Counted from the stretch's first letter, positions 52,085 to 62,577 are shown. The stretch is DNA of 64,000 nucleotides from an uncultured Desulfovibrio sp. (GCA_937926875.1 CALBAX010000120.1:22499-86498), one strand, 5' to 3'. Notes: generated by a model not told the origin, from the letters alone. Made by a program: numbers and translations.

Positions 52085-53887
52085 ATGACGGGGATGTTCC
52101 GTTCTTTTAGGGCCCGGATCTTCTGGGCCATCCTGCTGGTGGCCGCGGTGGCTGCGGGGCTCTCCCTGTGGCTGACGCGCGGATGGCTGGAAGAACGCCA
52201 GCTCGACGAGGCGCGCACCGGCCTGCTGCGCGAGGCGCGCGTTGCGGGAGAGCTGATGCTGCGCGGCGAAAACGATCTGTCTGTCCTGGCCCGGGTGCTC
52301 GACCTGCCCGACCTGCGCCTTTCCCTGCTGGATGCCGGCGGCAAGGTGCTGGCGGAGACCGGCGGCGTTTCGCCCGAAGGCATGGACAATCACGGCGACC
52401 GGCCCGAAGTGGTGCAGGCCCGCAGCGAGGGGGAAGGCTACTCCCTGCGCGCCAGCGGCACCCTGCACAAGAATTTTGCCTACGCGGCCCGCAAGCTGCC
52501 TGACGGGCGCATCCTGCGTCTGGCCCTGCCGCTGGACAGCGTGAACCTGCTCATCCAGCAGCGCCTGCACGTCTTCGCGCCCATGATTTTGCTGGCCGTG
52601 GTGCTGGCCGTGGTGCTGGCCGCCTTCATCTCCGGCGCCATGCGGCGTTCCCTGGGCCAGATGGTGGACGTGGTCTCGGCCATTTCCCGCGGCCGTCTGC
52701 AACGCCGTCTGCGCCGCCTGCCGGGCACGGAATTCGCCCCCCTGGCCGAAGCCGTGAACCGCATGGCCGACAGCATCGGCGAGCAGGTGCGCATCGCCTC
52801 GGACAAGACCGCCCAGCTGGAGAGCGTGCTCAACACCATGAGCGATGGCGTGCTGGTGCTGGGCCCGCAGGGCCGCATCCGCCGCTGTAACGGTGCGTTT
52901 GCCCGTCTCTTCCCCCAGGTGACCGACATGGCGGGCAGCCCGGTCATCGAGGTGGTCCCCTCGCCCGAATTGCAGGATGCCGTGGATGCCCTGCTGCGTT
53001 CCGCCCAGGTGGCCCGCTCGTCCTCCGGCAATGGTGACGAGGATCTGGACGTGCCCCGTTCCCTGCGCCAGGTGCAGCTGCATCTGGGCGGCCGGGTCTT
53101 CTCGGTGCTGATCTCCCTGCCTGTGCTGGCCGATGCCCGTCTGGGTGCGGTGCTGGTCTTCCGCGACATCAGCGACCTGATGCGGCTGGAACGCATCCGC
53201 AGCGATTTCGTGGCCAATGTCTCCCATGAGCTGCGCACGCCGCTGACCGCCATCCAGGGCTATGCCGAGACCCTGCTCAGCATGGATTCCCTGGAGCAGG
53301 CGCAGCACTTCGCGGCCATCATCTACCGCCACAGCTGTTCCCTGGCCCGCATGCTGGAAGACCTGCTGGTGCTGGCCCGTCTGGAAGGGCAGGGAGGCGC
53401 CCTGGAGCTCTGCCCCACGGAATGCGCCGCCACCCTGGATGAGGCGGGCAGCCTGTGCCAGACCCGCCTGCAGGAACGCACGCTGCGTCTGGAAGGGCAT
53501 TTGGACAAACTGCCCCCCGTGCTGGCTGATGACCGCCTGCTGACGCTGGTGTTCCGCAACCTGCTGGAGAACGCCTGCCGCTATGCCGAAGAAGGGACGG
53601 CCATCCGTGTCACGGGCCGGGTGGAAGGCGACGACGTGGTCGTCCGCGTGGTGGACGACGGCGCTCTCATCCCGGCGGACGACCTGCCGCGCATCTTCGA
53701 GCGCTTCTATCAGGTGGAGCGCCATCGCGGGCAAAATTCCACGGGCCTGGGCCTGGCCATTTGCAAACATGTGATCGAACGGCACGGCGGCCGCATCTGG
53801 GCGGAAAGCCCGGCGGAGGACGGCAGCACGGCCATCATCTTTACTTTGAGGCGCGCGGACGCCCCCCGGACGCCCGTGCAGGAGTAG
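52085..53887 (+). CDS. phoR: Phosphate regulon sensor kinase PhoR
   Basis: 600 residues. A helix (about 10-27) and a periplasmic region of about 130 residues precede a second helix (about 167-186), then HAMP and PAS (SVLNTMSDGVLVLGPQGRIRRCNGAF, LVFRDISDLMRLERIRSDF). HisKA has VSHELRTPLTAIQG (His381). HATPase has NLLENACRYAEEGT, VVDDGALIP, FERFYQVERHRGQNSTGLGLAICKHVIERHGG. Longer at the N-terminus than enteric PhoR, with a real periplasmic domain. Inner membrane. Confidence 0.95.
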   Translation: MTGMFRSFRARIFWAILLVAAVAAGLSLWLTRGWLEERQLDEARTGLLREARVAGELMLRGENDLSVLARVLDLPDLRLSLLDAGGKVLAETGGVSPEGMDNHGDRPEVVQARSEGEGYSLRASGTLHKNFAYAARKLPDGRILRLALPLDSVNLLIQQRLHVFAPMILLAVVLAVVLAAFISGAMRRSLGQMVDVVSAISRGRLQRRLRRLPGTEFAPLAEAVNRMADSIGEQVRIASDKTAQLESVLNTMSDGVLVLGPQGRIRRCNGAFARLFPQVTDMAGSPVIEVVPSPELQDAVDALLRSAQVARSSSGNGDEDLDVPRSLRQVQLHLGGRVFSVLISLPVLADARLGAVLVFRDISDLMRLERIRSDFVANVSHELRTPLTAIQGYAETLLSMDSLEQAQHFAAIIYRHSCSLARMLEDLLVLARLEGQGGALELCPTECAATLDEAGSLCQTRLQERTLRLEGHLDKLPPVLADDRLLTLVFRNLLENACRYAEEGTAIRVTGRVEGDDVVVRVVDDGALIPADDLPRIFERFYQVERHRGQNSTGLGLAICKHVIERHGGRIWAESPAEDGSTAIIFTLRRADAPRTPVQE

Positions 53888-53889
53888 TT

Positions 53890-54644
<755 letters not shown>

Positions 54645-54645
<1 letters not shown>

Positions 54646-55328
54646 TGGTTCTTCAGGATTACACGCCCCAGCACATGCTGGCCACGCTGCGCACGCGCCT
54701 GCTGGTCATGTATGCGCAGGTGGACATCGCTTTGGAAGAGGCTGCGCGCTCCTATGAAAAAGGCGAGGCCGTGCGCGCCATCGCCGTCTGTGACGGTGAT
54801 ACGGCCATTGACGCCCTGGAAAACGAGATCGACGAGCTGTGCCTGCGCCTCATGGCCCGCATCAAGCCCGTGGCCGGCGACCTGCGCTTCGTGGTGGCCG
54901 CCCTGCGCATGGTGGTGGATCTGGAGCGCATCGGTGACGAGGCCGTGACCGTGGCCGAGCAGACCGTGCTCATGGAAGACGTGCCCGGACGGCGCATCCT
55001 GGCGGACGAGGTCTGCGGCATGATGCAGCGTGCCCGCGAGGCCTTCATGCGCGCCATGGACTGCTTCCGCGAAGGCAACGGGCAGGAGGCCCTGGCCCTG
55101 CGCAGCTGCGAGGACGAGGCCCTGCAGAACGAGATGCGCATCGTGCAGCGCCTGCTGGAGCTGCTGCGCCAGGAGGAAGGCAAGCGCCCCGATCCCCAGC
55201 TGGTCATGCATACCCTGCTGGTGGTACGTGCCCTGACGCGCATCTGGCGGCGTTCCGTCAATCTGGCCGAACAGGTCTACTTCATGCAGCACGGCCAGAG
55301 CCTCAAGCACAGCGCCGACACGAAGTGA
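54645..55328 (+). CDS. phoU: Phosphate signalling protein PhoU
   Basis: 227 residues, one-base overlap with pstB. Two three-helix PhoU bundles with E/DxxxD metal motifs (ENEIDELCLRLMARIKPVAGDLRFVVAALRMVVDLERIGDEAVTVAEQ and a second copy near LTRIWRRSVNLAEQVYF). Bridges PstB and PhoR and represses the regulon when phosphate is plentiful. Last gene of the operon. Confidence 0.95.
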
Positions 55329-55356
55329 CACGTCATCGTTCCTTTGTTTTTCCGGT

Positions 55357-55391
55357 AAAAGCGGGTGCAGGCGACTGCCCCCGCTTTTTTT
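55357..55391 (+). terminator. Terminator of phoBR-pstB-phoU
   Basis: AAAAGCGGG/CCCGCTTTT stem with an inner GCAG/CTGC stem, then TTTTTT. Confidence 0.9.
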
Positions 55392-55421
55392 GTTGTGGAG
55401 GGGCTGTGGAGCGGGGGAATG

Positions 55422-55471
55422 ACGAGAGGGGAAGAGGCGTTTTTTGTAAAAACTGCCCCTTCCCCTCTCGT
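55422..55471. repeat. Long inverted repeat (hairpin)
   Basis: ACGAGAGGGGAAG pairs with CTTCCCCTCTCGT. After one mismatch AGGC/GCC and TTTTT/AAAAA continue, so the fold is about 22 bp with a tiny loop. It does not resemble the intrinsic terminator 30 bp upstream and has no T-run. Confidence 0.6.
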
Positions 55472-56066
55472 GCTCTCCCCATCCCTGAAAAAATTTTTTT
55501 CAGGTCGGGCCGGCAGTCCCCGCCGTTGTTTGGCGGCTGTTTGAAGTGAGGCATGCCATACGACTGGATAAGAGGGGGAGGAGCTGAGGTGTACAAGGTG
55601 GCTGTAGTTTTTTTCTCACTCTTGCTTCCGGGCCGCGGGAATACCTCTGGAAAGTATGGGAAAGGGCCTTCCTGCGATGAAGAGGTGGATCCGTCGTGCA
55701 TACTCTTTGATAAGGCTGACAGCTAATGTCGTAGGGCGGGACACTATCCCGGCAGAGGGCTGTATTTAAGGCTGACGGGAAGTGAAGGGGGGGCCGGGAA
55801 GCGGACGACGCCGGGAGAAAGCACAGGAGCTGTCCGGCAGCGTGCCCGTTCCGTAGCGATTGCTGGCCGGAGGGGGGAGGCCATCTTGTCTGACATGCGG
55901 TCCGTGATGCTCCGGCAGGGAAGGCTCCGGCAGGGAAGGCGAATGCCGTTCCGGACTTTCAGCAAGGTTTGCCCCGGTCCTCCATCAGGCAGGGGCGATG
56001 TTTCGGAGCCGTGCTGCCGTTCTCCACGCGGGGAGCGTTCCAGAATGTCCGGTAGGCCGCAGGCCA

Positions 56067-56096
56067 CAAAAAAGGCCCTCCATGCGGAGGGCCTTT
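56067..56096 (-). terminator. Minus-strand intrinsic terminator
   Basis: AAAGGCCCTCC/GGAGGGCCTTT with an ATGC loop. On the minus strand the stem ends in six T's. It is the first strong terminator downstream of the pitA gene, about 330 bp after its stop. Confidence 0.8.
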
Positions 56097-56429
56097 GGCA
56101 TTCCCGATGGGGCGGACAGGCTTCCGGGACTGTCCCCGGGAGGGAGCCCGACATGCCGCAGCGGGCGAGCATGCAGGGCCATGCGAAAAGTGCGCCGGGG
56201 GGAGGGGGAGCCTCCCGCATGGGGCGACCGTATGTCGGCCCGTACGGCCATGCCCGTGGCGACGCGGAAAGCTGCGGACAACGACAGCCAGCCGATAACG
56301 GCCTTTTGCGTTTTTGCCGTGCTGGCTGTGAGTCCTGCGGAGGGCAGTCGCTGCGGGCCTCCCAGGCATCGACAGCAGGGCAGAGGTGATCCCCTTTCTC
56401 CGCTCTGACCGTTTCGTCTGTGGCCGGTC

Positions 56430-58703
56430 TTAGGCTTGGGCCGAAGCGGCAGCCGTTCCTTCCTTGCGGGCGGCGTTGCGGCGACAGGCGTCGTTGAGGT
56501 CACGTTCCAGCAGGGCCACGATGGTGAAACGGTTGATGAAGGCGCGGGCGAACTGCAAATAGTTCAGATACAGGTCACTGCTGCGCATGGACAGGCCTTC
56601 GGTATCGATGCGCTGCAAAAGCTCGATCTGGATCTTGCTGATGCGGGAAGAGCAGTGGTCGGCATAGGCCGAGAGCTCGGCGCGGGAGCCTTCGCCCGCG
56701 GCATAGGCCCGGAAGTGGCGGGCGGCGTCTTCCAGGATGCCCAGCATCTGTTCCAGATTGTCGCCCAGCGCGCCGCTGTAGGGGCGGTGACGGTTGGCGA
56801 TGTGGTTGGCGGACATGCCCAGCACCGAGCGCAGTTCATGGCACAGTTCCTTCATGCCGTTGAAGATGCGGTAGTAGATGTGCCGCGCCTCGTTGTCCAG
56901 ATCGTCGCCACCGCCACGCAGGGCCATGCGGTAGTAGGAACCGCGGGAGCGCGAGATGTCTTCGAAAAGGTTCACGGCCTCGTTCTTGCAGCGGTTCAGG
57001 ATCTTCTCGTCCTCGGCCTGGAAGGCGGTGAGGCCGTCGCGCATGAGGCGCACGGCGGTATCGATGCTTTCGTCCACCGAGGCGCCGATATTGGCGCGGA
57101 TGCTGTCCTTGTCGGTGTGGTCGGCCACGATGTCGAAGCTGCTCTCTTCCCTCTTTTTGCCGAAGAAATTGGAGCGCACCAGACTGACCACGGCCACCAG
57201 CATGAAGATGACGGCCACCACGCTGCCGCCCTCGAACAGGGCCCAGGTGACCAGGGCACAGGCGCTGAAGGCGCACATGGCGGTCAGGAACCAGCCGCTG
57301 ATGACGGCCAGCACGCCGGAGATGCGGTAGACGGCGCTCTCACGGTTCCAGGCGCCGTCGGCGAAGGAAGAGCCCATGGCCACCATGAAAGTCACATAGG
57401 TGGTGGACAGGGGCAGCTTGAGGGACGTGGCCGAGGCGATGAGGATGCTGGAGACCACCAGGTTGATGGCGGCACGCACCTGGTCGAAGGGCAGCACAGG
57501 CGCGCCCTTGACCTGTTCCACGGGCTGCATGCGGCTCTCGAGAGCGGTGAAGAGCGAGTTGGGCAGGATCTGGTGCAGGGTCTTGTTGGCGCTCAGGCCC
57601 GCGCGCACGATGAGGCGGCCGGGCAGGGAGGAGCCGAACTGTTCCTGATCGCCGCGGGTGCTGCTGCTCAGGTTGATGGAGGTCTGCACCACGCGGTGGG
57701 CCTTTTTGGAGAACCACAGGGTCAGCACCATGATCAGGCCGGAGAGCAGCAGGTAGAAGGTGGGCGTCTGCACGGCCTTGCGCAGGCCCTCCATGGTGAA
57801 GGCATCGGGAGCCATGCCGCTGGCGGTGAACTGCTGCCAGCTCTCCCAGGCGGCCAGCGGCACGCCCACGAAGTTGACCAGGTCGTTGCCGGCAAAAGCG
57901 AAGGCCAGGGCAAAGGTGCCGGCCAGGATGACGATCTTGAAGATGTTGATGCCGCGGCGCACCATGAGCAGATGCAGCACCACGCTCAGGCCCGCGAACA
58001 GCACCAGCAGGATGGGCAGGGTGTGGGCATTGATCCAGGCCAGGTATTCCGGCTTCATGAAGGACGCGCCCTTGGCGCCTTTCATGATCAGGAAGTAGAA
58101 GATGGCCGTCAGGGACAGGCCGCCGAAGATGCCGCCGATGCGGCGGTACATGCGTTCATAGTGGAAGGTGAAGATCAGGCGGGTGATGTACTGCACCACC
58201 ACGCCGGCCACGAAGGCCACCACCACGGAGATGAGGATGCCGGACACGATGGCCAGGGCCTTCTGGCTGTTGATGAAGTCCCCAAGCTGGGAGAGCAGGA
58301 TGTCCGAGGTGGAGATCTTGATGAGGGCCGCAGCCACGGCACCGCCCAGCAGCTCGAAGACGATGGACACGGTGGTGGAGGTGGGCAGGCCCATGGAGTT
58401 GAAGGCGTCCAGCAGCAGGACGTCGGTGATCATCACGGCGAAGAAAATGATGATGATCTCGTTGAAGGTGAACATCTCGGGATTGAAGACCCCGCTGCGG
58501 GCGATCTCCATCATGCCGCTGGAAAAGGTGGAGCCCAGCAGCACACCGATGCTGGCCACCACCATGATGACCTTGAAGCTGGCGATGCGCGAGCCTATGG
58601 CCGAGTTGAGGAAGTTGACGGCGTCGTTGCTGACGCCCACGAAAAGATCCACTGCGGCCAGGATGGCCAGAAATACCAGTATGAGCAGAAATATGCTTTC
58701 CAC
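56430..58703 (-). CDS. PiT-type phosphate transporter fused to a PhoU-like domain
   Basis: 757 residues from GTG 58703 (AGGAG at 7 nt). The N-terminal PiT half has FVGVSNDAVNFLNSAIGSRIASF and the second PiT motif (FAGNDLVNFVGVPLAAW, about 285-301), with about 12 helices up to residue 515. A soluble C-terminal region of about 230 residues (SFDIVADHTDKDSIRANIGASVDES...) is a PhoU-like helical bundle. Low-affinity phosphate:H+/Na+ symporter of the inner membrane, probably gated by the PhoU domain. A Pho-box-like site lies upstream, so it appears to belong to the regulon beside it. Confidence 0.92.
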   Translation of the reverse strand: MESIFLLILVFLAILAAVDLFVGVSNDAVNFLNSAIGSRIASFKVIMVVASIGVLLGSTFSSGMMEIARSGVFNPEMFTFNEIIIIFFAVMITDVLLLDAFNSMGLPTSTTVSIVFELLGGAVAAALIKISTSDILLSQLGDFINSQKALAIVSGILISVVVAFVAGVVVQYITRLIFTFHYERMYRRIGGIFGGLSLTAIFYFLIMKGAKGASFMKPEYLAWINAHTLPILLVLFAGLSVVLHLLMVRRGINIFKIVILAGTFALAFAFAGNDLVNFVGVPLAAWESWQQFTASGMAPDAFTMEGLRKAVQTPTFYLLLSGLIMVLTLWFSKKAHRVVQTSINLSSSTRGDQEQFGSSLPGRLIVRAGLSANKTLHQILPNSLFTALESRMQPVEQVKGAPVLPFDQVRAAINLVVSSILIASATSLKLPLSTTYVTFMVAMGSSFADGAWNRESAVYRISGVLAVISGWFLTAMCAFSACALVTWALFEGGSVVAVIFMLVAVVSLVRSNFFGKKREESSFDIVADHTDKDSIRANIGASVDESIDTAVRLMRDGLTAFQAEDEKILNRCKNEAVNLFEDISRSRGSYYRMALRGGGDDLDNEARHIYYRIFNGMKELCHELRSVLGMSANHIANRHRPYSGALGDNLEQMLGILEDAARHFRAYAAGEGSRAELSAYADHCSSRISKIQIELLQRIDTEGLSMRSSDLYLNYLQFARAFINRFTIVALLERDLNDACRRNAARKEGTAAASAQA

Positions 58704-58760
58704 GTCCCGTCTCCTGCGGAATAGTCTGAGAATGAGGCATATCCTGTGTAGGCAGGTTTT

Positions 58761-58778
58761 GTTACAACCCGGTGACGG
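58761..58778 (-). promoter_or_regulatory. Pho-box-like site of the PiT gene
   Basis: On the minus strand CCGTCAC-CGGG-TTGTAAC, with the same 7-4-7 layout and second half-site as the phoB box, about 60 bp upstream of the GTG. Confidence 0.7.
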
Positions 58779-58800
58779 TGGCGGGGCAATGCAGGGGAGA

Positions 58801-58839
58801 GAAGGGCCCGCAGCGAATGTAATCTGCTGCGAGCCCTTC
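58801..58839 (-). terminator. Terminator hairpin of the glycan locus
   Basis: GAAGGGC-CGCAGC pairs with GCTGCG-GCCCTTC with single-base bulges. It lies directly after the ABC exporter stop. No T-run. Confidence 0.65.
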
Positions 58840-58840
58840 C

Positions 58841-60661
58841 TTACTCATTAAAATGATTGGCAAGAAAATCTTTGTAGGCAGTGAGGATGGAAGTTGTTTC
58901 TCCTTTGAGGTGAACCTGTCCTTTTTCAATCCAGATGATACGATCACATGACTCAACCGTACTGAGCCGGTGAGCAATGATGATGGTCGTGATGGTGCGG
59001 GGAAGAGAAAAAATGGTTTGCATGATTGCAGACTCTACGCCTGTATCAAGTGCGCTGGTAGCCTCGTCAAGAATCAAGACAGCAGGATTTGCGTAGAGGG
59101 CTCGTGCAATAGCAAGGCGTTGGGCCTGACCACCAGAAAGTCCTAGGCCTCCTTGACCAAGCTTACAATCCAGCCCGCGGTTGAAAGCAATATCTAGCTC
59201 GGCCATGCGGCAGGCTTGCAAAACTCGTGCGTCATCCCAAGGCTTTCCCCATTCGCTGAAAGCGACATTTTCAGCAATCGTTCCAGAAAGAATATAGGGA
59301 TTTTGAGGAACGTAGCCAATTTGTTTGCAATAAGCTGCTCTTTTTTCTGGAGTGAGTCTCTCATTATCTATCAGCAACGCTCCTGCATCGGGTTCGACAA
59401 GACCGCAAAGAATACTTGCCAAAGAGCTTTTCCCGGCACCGGAACGTCCTACTATACCTAAGGTACTGCCCTTGGGGATAACAAAACTCACATTACTAAG
59501 ACAGGGGCTATCGGCAGCAGGGTAGCTAAAGGTTACATTTTTAAGACAGATATCTGTATGAATAGTAAAATTATGTTCAGGAAGAGCTGGAGGAGACGTA
59601 GGATGTCCCAGAGCTTCTTCTACCTTTGTTAAGCAGTCCATCGCAGCGTGACGTGTAGAGCGCACTATGACCATAGCCCCTAGCGTCCGGTTAAGCAGAG
59701 GGAGGATGCGCCAGCAGACCAGCATGATGATTGTCAGGACTGACGTAATATTAGCCATGGGAGCGTCCAGGATGGACGTCATGACCCAGACGGTCGCTGC
59801 TAGTCCCAGGAATCCCATGGTTTCCAGTACCCACGTTGGAATAGTAGGTGCCATGGTGAGGAATGCCCTGTCATGGACACTGTTACGGCATGCTGCCTGG
59901 AAATTCTGGAAAAAGGGCTTTTGCTGTCCATAGATCAGAATTTCTCGGATTCCGTTCATAGAATTCATGCACGTAGTGTTTTCCTGTCGTCTCCATTCCG
60001 CAGAGGATTTACCTGCAGCGTCAATAGATTTCTTGAGCCGAGAGTATAGCAGGACTGCCAAAAAGCCGATAATCCCCAGCAAAGCGAGCACGATTCCAGG
60101 AGTGAAAAAAATCAACATCAAGCAGAGTGCCAGAGAAATGGCCGCATAGCTGTAGACGGCCAGCATCTGGACAGTCATTCTCCCCAGATCTGTACGCCAG
60201 GACATGGCTTGGAACATGCTCTGGCTATTTCCTGAAAGATGCTGGACATATGGGCTATAAAGAAAGTGATGAAAAATTGTATCACCGGCAAAAAGGGCAA
60301 TTTTTTCACCTAAACGCCCACTCATAAAGTTAACAAACGCTCCAAGGCCATTTTTGGCTGCCATTAGAATGGCTGTTGCAATAGCAACACCTGTAGCAAA
60401 ATTACGCTCATCCTCCATGAGTCCTTGCAATAATGGAACAAATTCAATTATTTTTTTTACAATAAAATGAGATTGAAGTCGTTCTGGAGCGGTAATACTT
60501 AAAGCCAGACCAGAAATTGCAAGGATAGCCAAGACTTCCAGGAGAGTCTGGAGCAGAACGACAGTTAAGACCCCTCCAACAGCCTTTTTTAATCGTGGAG
60601 GGAGCACCTGGCAGATACGCTGAAAATCAGCAAAGATACGTTGTATTGGATGAGAAGTCAT
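58841..60661 (-). CDS. ABC exporter, lipid-linked glycan flippase type
   Basis: 606 residues: a six-helix ABC membrane domain (about 1-330) fused to a nucleotide-binding domain with Walker A GRSGAGKSS (about 404), Q-loop YVPQNPYILSG, signature LSGGQAQR, Walker B VLILDEATSALD and switch His AHRLS. Like MsbA and the PglK/WlaB flippases it should act as a homodimer in the inner membrane. Its place beside glycosyltransferases suggests it flips a lipid-linked oligosaccharide. The Shine-Dalgarno is weak. The region is much more AT-rich than the pho genes next door. Confidence 0.88.
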   Translation of the reverse strand: MTSHPIQRIFADFQRICQVLPPRLKKAVGGVLTVVLLQTLLEVLAILAISGLALSITAPERLQSHFIVKKIIEFVPLLQGLMEDERNFATGVAIATAILMAAKNGLGAFVNFMSGRLGEKIALFAGDTIFHHFLYSPYVQHLSGNSQSMFQAMSWRTDLGRMTVQMLAVYSYAAISLALCLMLIFFTPGIVLALLGIIGFLAVLLYSRLKKSIDAAGKSSAEWRRQENTTCMNSMNGIREILIYGQQKPFFQNFQAACRNSVHDRAFLTMAPTIPTWVLETMGFLGLAATVWVMTSILDAPMANITSVLTIIMLVCWRILPLLNRTLGAMVIVRSTRHAAMDCLTKVEEALGHPTSPPALPEHNFTIHTDICLKNVTFSYPAADSPCLSNVSFVIPKGSTLGIVGRSGAGKSSLASILCGLVEPDAGALLIDNERLTPEKRAAYCKQIGYVPQNPYILSGTIAENVAFSEWGKPWDDARVLQACRMAELDIAFNRGLDCKLGQGGLGLSGGQAQRLAIARALYANPAVLILDEATSALDTGVESAIMQTIFSLPRTITTIIIAHRLSTVESCDRIIWIEKGQVHLKGETTSILTAYKDFLANHFNE

Positions 60662-60670
60662 ACCGTTTTT

Positions 60671-60711
60671 CTAGCTCCGGCGTGCGGATAGCTTGCAGCG
60701 AAGCAGGCTAG
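60671..60711 (-). pseudogene. Remnant of a glycosyltransferase 3' end
   Basis: Reads TSLLRCKLSARRS-stop on the minus strand. The intact GT2 gene 1.2 kb away ends ASLLRRKLAVRRSS-stop, and the DNA also aligns over about 40 bp. This is a leftover tail of a second, lost GT2-like gene. Confidence 0.65.
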
Positions 60712-60734
60712 TTTTTAACGTGTATTGTTAAAAA

Positions 60735-61853
60735 TTATCCTTTCTTAAAAGCCCTATATATTTTTCGTGCTATCTTATAGATATGAAAATTCTTTGTTAG
60801 TTGAACAAAACATTCCCATGTTGATAATTCTCGAAATCGGACAGGGTGAGGTGTGTTTTTCTTGAAAATTATATCAGAGAAAGTAGATAATATAGAAGAC
60901 TCATATTGAGATAATTGGCATATATTGTTGTTTGGAATATATTTATATTTAACTGGGGCTGCAAATAATATAGTTTCGTATCTATTGTATGAAGAATGCT
61001 TTATATAGAAATTATAAGGAACGCCTAATAAATTTATTTGGTTGTATATAGAAAAATAATGTTCAGGCGAATGGTATATTGAGATTGCTAACTTGGGATG
61101 AAACATTTTTATAGTCTTTTTCGCACCAGAGAGTGCTTCTGGTTCCAATCCTTCAATATCCATTTTAATGAAATCAACTTTTTCAAGGTGAAGTTCATCT
61201 ACTAAGTTATCAACTGTACGCACAACAATAGGGATTCCTGATGTTGTACTTAATTGTGATCCAGTACCACTGTCAGTAATAAACGATTTTCCATCATTAT
61301 CACTACAGCCAATATTTAGACATATGATATTAGCAATAGAAGAAGTATTTTTCTTTAGCTGAGAAAACGCTGTCGGATGAGGCTCAAAACTATAGACCTT
61401 TCCTGTTTCACCTGCTTGTTGTGAAAAATAACATGTTGTATTTCCCGTAAAAGCACCAATATCTAAAACAATATCTCCAAGGCAGACATGACACTTTGGA
61501 TGATCATAGCCCTTCAATATCCAAGTCTCAATACGATCAAAGAGAGTATCTCCTTCAACTCCGCAATGTTTTTGTGCAGCAAGCTCCAGATCACCCCATG
61601 CAGATTTTGAAATGAGAGGATAAAATGAGTACACCATGTCAGGTATAGTTATAGCTTCCAATAAGCGAAAAACTATCACCTTTTTATATATATTTCTTGA
61701 TTCTATATCACTTAATGCATTATAAGTCTCTATAAGTTTGTCCCAGTTTTTTAATAAAGGATAGCCATGTGTATTAAAAAGATGCTGTACGTTAAGCTCA
61801 TTTTCTCCTAATTTCTGTAGACAAGAAATAAATTCTAAAGTTAGAGGATGCAT
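60735..61853 (-). CDS. FkbM family methyltransferase
   Basis: 372 residues, AGGAG Shine-Dalgarno. The C-terminal half is the FkbM Rossmann domain: DIVLDIGAFTGNTTCYFSQQ (SAM loop, about 128-147), VYSFEPHPTAFSQLKKN (acidic loop), VRTVDNLVDE and VDFIKMDIEGLEPEALSGAKKTI. The first 110 residues are a helical region without known motif. Probably O-methylates a sugar in the surface glycan. AT-rich. Confidence 0.88.
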   Translation of the reverse strand: MHPLTLEFISCLQKLGENELNVQHLFNTHGYPLLKNWDKLIETYNALSDIESRNIYKKVIVFRLLEAITIPDMVYSFYPLISKSAWGDLELAAQKHCGVEGDTLFDRIETWILKGYDHPKCHVCLGDIVLDIGAFTGNTTCYFSQQAGETGKVYSFEPHPTAFSQLKKNTSSIANIICLNIGCSDNDGKSFITDSGTGSQLSTTSGIPIVVRTVDNLVDELHLEKVDFIKMDIEGLEPEALSGAKKTIKMFHPKLAISIYHSPEHYFSIYNQINLLGVPYNFYIKHSSYNRYETILFAAPVKYKYIPNNNICQLSQYESSILSTFSDIIFKKNTPHPVRFRELSTWECFVQLTKNFHIYKIARKIYRAFKKG

Positions 61854-61891
61854 AGAAACTCCTACATCTTCTCATTTTAAATTATTAGTTA

Positions 61892-62560
61892 CTAGCTAGA
61901 ACGTCGTACGGCTAGCTTACGGCGAAGTAGGCTAGCATAGTCCTTATGCTCTTGTTTTTGCATTGTACGCCCCATATTGTTGTTGTGTAAGCGTCTGTCA
62001 ACAGCAATGAAGTCAAGACGTACAGTGGGGATACCAGCATCTTCTGCTCTCATAAGTACATCCATCGTTTGTCCTGTTGCCAAATGCTCTGTAAAACAGC
62101 CAATGCGGGAGAAAACTTCTTTCCTGAAAAGGACTGCCCCAGAAAGAAGTCCATAATAGGGCTCAGCACGGGGGGAAAGTACTTTTTTCTCTTCCTCTGT
62201 AAGCTCAGGCGATATAAAGTCGACAGCTTTAGCCATAACGATACCACAGGACGTCGGGAGCGAAATAGCTTCTGCAAGCTTTTGCAAAGTGCCTTTTCTC
62301 ATAACATCATCATGGTCAAGAAATAGAACTAACTCCCCCTGCGCCAAAGATAATCCTGTGTTTCTGGCAGCAGATAGTCCAGAATGAGGAATACTTTTTA
62401 CAATACAGCCAAGCTCTGATGCGATTTTCGCTGTTGTATCTGTTGATCCATCATCAACAACGATAATTTCTGTTTGAATATCTTGTTGTTGAAGACTACT
62501 AACAGCTTCTTTAAGATACTGAGAACCATTTCGACAGGGGATAATAGCGGAAATGAACAT
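61892..62560 (-). CDS. Family 2 glycosyltransferase
   Basis: 222 residues, GAGGAG Shine-Dalgarno. GT-A fold: SAIIPCRNGSQYLKEAVSSLQQQ, VVDDGSTDTTA (nucleotide-sugar Asp), LSAARNTGLSLAQGELVLFLDHDD with the DxD-like motif, and a C-terminal acceptor region. The ending RRKLAVRRSS is also found in the remnant near the ABC gene. Transfers a sugar to a lipid-linked or protein glycan in the cytoplasm; donor unknown. Confidence 0.9.
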   Translation of the reverse strand: MFISAIIPCRNGSQYLKEAVSSLQQQDIQTEIIVVDDGSTDTTAKIASELGCIVKSIPHSGLSAARNTGLSLAQGELVLFLDHDDVMRKGTLQKLAEAISLPTSCGIVMAKAVDFISPELTEEEKKVLSPRAEPYYGLLSGAVLFRKEVFSRIGCFTEHLATGQTMDVLMRAEDAGIPTVRLDFIAVDRRLHNNNMGRTMQKQEHKDYASLLRRKLAVRRSS

Positions 62561-62577
62561 ATTATGCTCCTCGTGAG

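Larger units (their letters stand above)
55392..56429. other. 1-kb convergent intergenic region with large inverted repeats
   Basis: No credible ORF, tRNA or known RNA. Structures seen: a near-perfect long inverted repeat (55422-55471), CCTGAAAAAA/TTTTTTTCAGG (55484-55504), a CCGCC/GGCGG stem near 55520 and a minus-strand terminator (56071-56096). Confidence 0.55.

Noticed and set aside
56430..58724. 762-codon plus-strand open frame opposite the PiT gene
   Set aside because: The minus strand carries both PiT signatures and membrane helices; the plus-strand product is His/Gln/Gly-rich shadow sequence.
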